NCBI GenBank assembly: GCA_021325115.1
Contig: JAJPHU010000177.1
Coordinates: forward strand, 1 to 32,143
Direction: 5' to 3'
DNA: 32,143 bases
Source: Planctomycetota bacterium
GTDB taxonomy: Bacteria; Planctomycetota; Planctomycetia; Gemmatales; Gemmataceae
A model generated the notes under the pieces. That model saw nothing but the letters and a program-made list of their open reading frames with translations. It did not search any database and was not told the DNA's origin. Every line of letters starts with the position of its first letter. Position 1 is the first letter of the stretch. Position numbers and translations under genes: made by a program. Of the stretch, positions 31,012 to 32,143 are shown one piece after another.

Positions 31012-32143
31012 TCACCAGATCACAACAGGTTTGGGGTTGAGCTTGCTGCGCACCGCGTCCTTGGGGGCCGGGAATGCCTCGAAAAATTCCGGCATGTTGT
31101 ACAAGGGGCCAAGCACGCGGAAGCGCGCCGGTGAATGATAGTCCGTCCGCACCTGCCGCCGCAAAAACTCATCGCGGACAGCGGCGCGCCAGATCATGGC
31201 ATAAGAGAGAAAGAAACGCTGCTCAGGAGTGAAGCCATCAATCTTCGCCGGCGCGGGTTTGCCCTTAAGCGTCTTCTTAAAAGCGAGATAAGAGATTTTC
31301 AAACCGCCAAGATCGGCGATATTCTCGCCCAGTGTCTGTTCGCCATTGATTTTGAGATCGTCAATGGGAACATATTTGCTGTATTGTTCGCGGATTTCCT
31401 GGGCGCGTTTCTTGTAAGTCTCGGCGTCTTGCGGCGTCCACCAGTCGCGCAGGTTGCCGTCGGCGTCGAACTTGCGGCCCTGGTCATCGAAACCGTGCGT
31501 CAACTCGTGGCCAATCACCATGCCAATGCCGCCATAGTTGACGGCGTCGTCCGCCTTGGCATCGAAGAAGGGCGGTTGCAGAATGCCAGCGGGAAAGACA
31601 ATCTCATTGAGGCTGGGATTGTAGTAGGCGTTGACGGTTGGCGGTGTCATCTCCCATTGCGTGCGATCGACCGGCTTGCCGATCTTGTCCAGGTCGAAGC
31701 GCATCTGAAATTCCTGAGCCTGCATCACATTGAGAACGTACACGTCGCGGTCCACGGCCAAGCCGGAGTAATCGCGCCATTTGACTGGATAGCCGATCTT
31801 CACCGCCATGGCATCGAGCTTACGGATCGCCTCTTCGCGCGTTTTCGGCTGCATCCAATCGAGCTTGGCCAGGCGCTCGCGGAGCGTGTCCTTGAGGTTG
31901 GCTACCAGCGCTTCGGCCTTGTTTTTCGCATCGGGCGGGAACTCTTTCTCAACGTAAAGCTGGCCCAGCGCTTCGCCGAGCAGGTGATCGGTGGCTCGCA
32001 CAATGCGCTCCCAGCGTGGCAGATTGCGCGGCGTGCCGGTCAGCACCGTGCCTTTGAAATGGAAATCCTCTTCGACGAATGGCGAGCTGAGCTTATCGGC
32101 GTAGCTGTTGAGCAGCTTCCAGCGCAGGTAAACCTTCCATTCC
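31012..32143 (-). CDS. pepO: M13-family zinc metallopeptidase (neprilysin/PepO-like), N-terminus off the window
   Basis: The frame is open to the right edge, giving 376 residues of the C-terminal part; no start is visible. The zinc site is VIGHELTHGFDDQGRKFD (HExxH) with the third ligand glutamate in GENIADLGG. NAYYNPSLNEIVFPAGILQPPFF is the substrate-binding block of the family. AMIWRAAVRDEFLRRQVRTDYHSPARFRVLGPLYNMPEFFEAF is also typical. The end reads KLNPKPVVIW, where many members end in C-x-V-W; loss of that C-terminal cysteine is common in bacterial members. Usually a secreted or periplasmic oligopeptidase, but the signal peptide region is outside the window. Confidence 0.95.
   Translation of the reverse strand, partial: EWKVYLRWKLLNSYADKLSSPFVEEDFHFKGTVLTGTPRNLPRWERIVRATDHLLGEALGQLYVEKEFPPDAKNKAEALVANLKDTLRERLAKLDWMQPKTREEAIRKLDAMAVKIGYPVKWRDYSGLAVDRDVYVLNVMQAQEFQMRFDLDKIGKPVDRTQWEMTPPTVNAYYNPSLNEIVFPAGILQPPFFDAKADDAVNYGGIGMVIGHELTHGFDDQGRKFDADGNLRDWWTPQDAETYKKRAQEIREQYSKYVPIDDLKINGEQTLGENIADLGGLKISYLAFKKTLKGKPAPAKIDGFTPEQRFFLSYAMIWRAAVRDEFLRRQVRTDYHSPARFRVLGPLYNMPEFFEAFPAPKDAVRSKLNPKPVVIW

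Overview
The window looks like chromosomal DNA of a Planctomycetota bacterium, probably Gemmatales/Gemmataceae-like. This is inferred from gene content and style: GC-rich DNA, a DUF11 envelope protein, small secreted proteins of planctomycete type, Tat-exported Gfo/Idh/MocA and ThuA-like proteins, and many short palindromic repeats that even run into coding sequences. No species can be named from the sequence alone. There are 24 well-supported or plausible protein genes. No tRNA, rRNA, CRISPR array, insertion sequence or phage gene was seen.

Layout. 1-2110: end of a hypothetical gene, a 20-bp tandem repeat, then rplM-rpsI (ribosomal proteins L13 and S9) and a strong intrinsic terminator. 2170-4688 (+): type I-beta DAHP synthase, a small zinc-ribbon ORF on the minus strand, and an actinobacterial-type xylose isomerase homologue with an altered metal site. 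4689-5389: no clear gene, but a cysteine-rich remnant on the minus strand. 5390-8836 (-): a histidine kinase followed by its sigma-54 response regulator. 9104-11855 (-): a small lipoprotein, an HU-family protein with a long tail, and a secreted DUF11 repeat protein. 12153-15210 (+): a tight sugar-nucleotide/glycan cluster of UDP-sugar dehydrogenase, NAD-dependent epimerase and family 2 glycosyltransferase. 15370-22641 (-): a copper/silver efflux operon of cysteine-rich secreted protein, CusB-like adaptor, a giant 1492-residue CusA-like RND pump and a small secreted CxxC protein. 22859-24064 (+): patatin-like lipoprotein. 24169-25610 (-): folE, overlapped by a membrane protein gene. 25899-27269 (+): Tat-exported oxidoreductase. 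27299-32143 (-): M13 metallopeptidase (partial), two ThuA-like secreted proteins and urocanate hydratase.

The most unusual gene product is the RND pump. It keeps the methionine triad and proton-relay residues of CusA but carries an extra stretch of about 290 mostly helical residues in its second periplasmic portion and two extra apparent membrane segments before it. Its operon adds a cysteine-rich secreted protein and a CxxC protein at either end and lacks an outer-membrane component within the window.

The second theme is repeats. At least a dozen palindromic or tandem elements of several families occur, and many lie inside or across the ends of genes. They add a linker to the response regulator, an insertion next to the kinase phosphorylation helix, C-terminal tails to the kinase, dehydrogenase and glycosyltransferase, a loop in a membrane protein, and the hydrophobic core of a signal peptide. 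Starts were chosen from visible ribosome-binding sites and differ from the longest possible frame in several genes, as noted in each entry.
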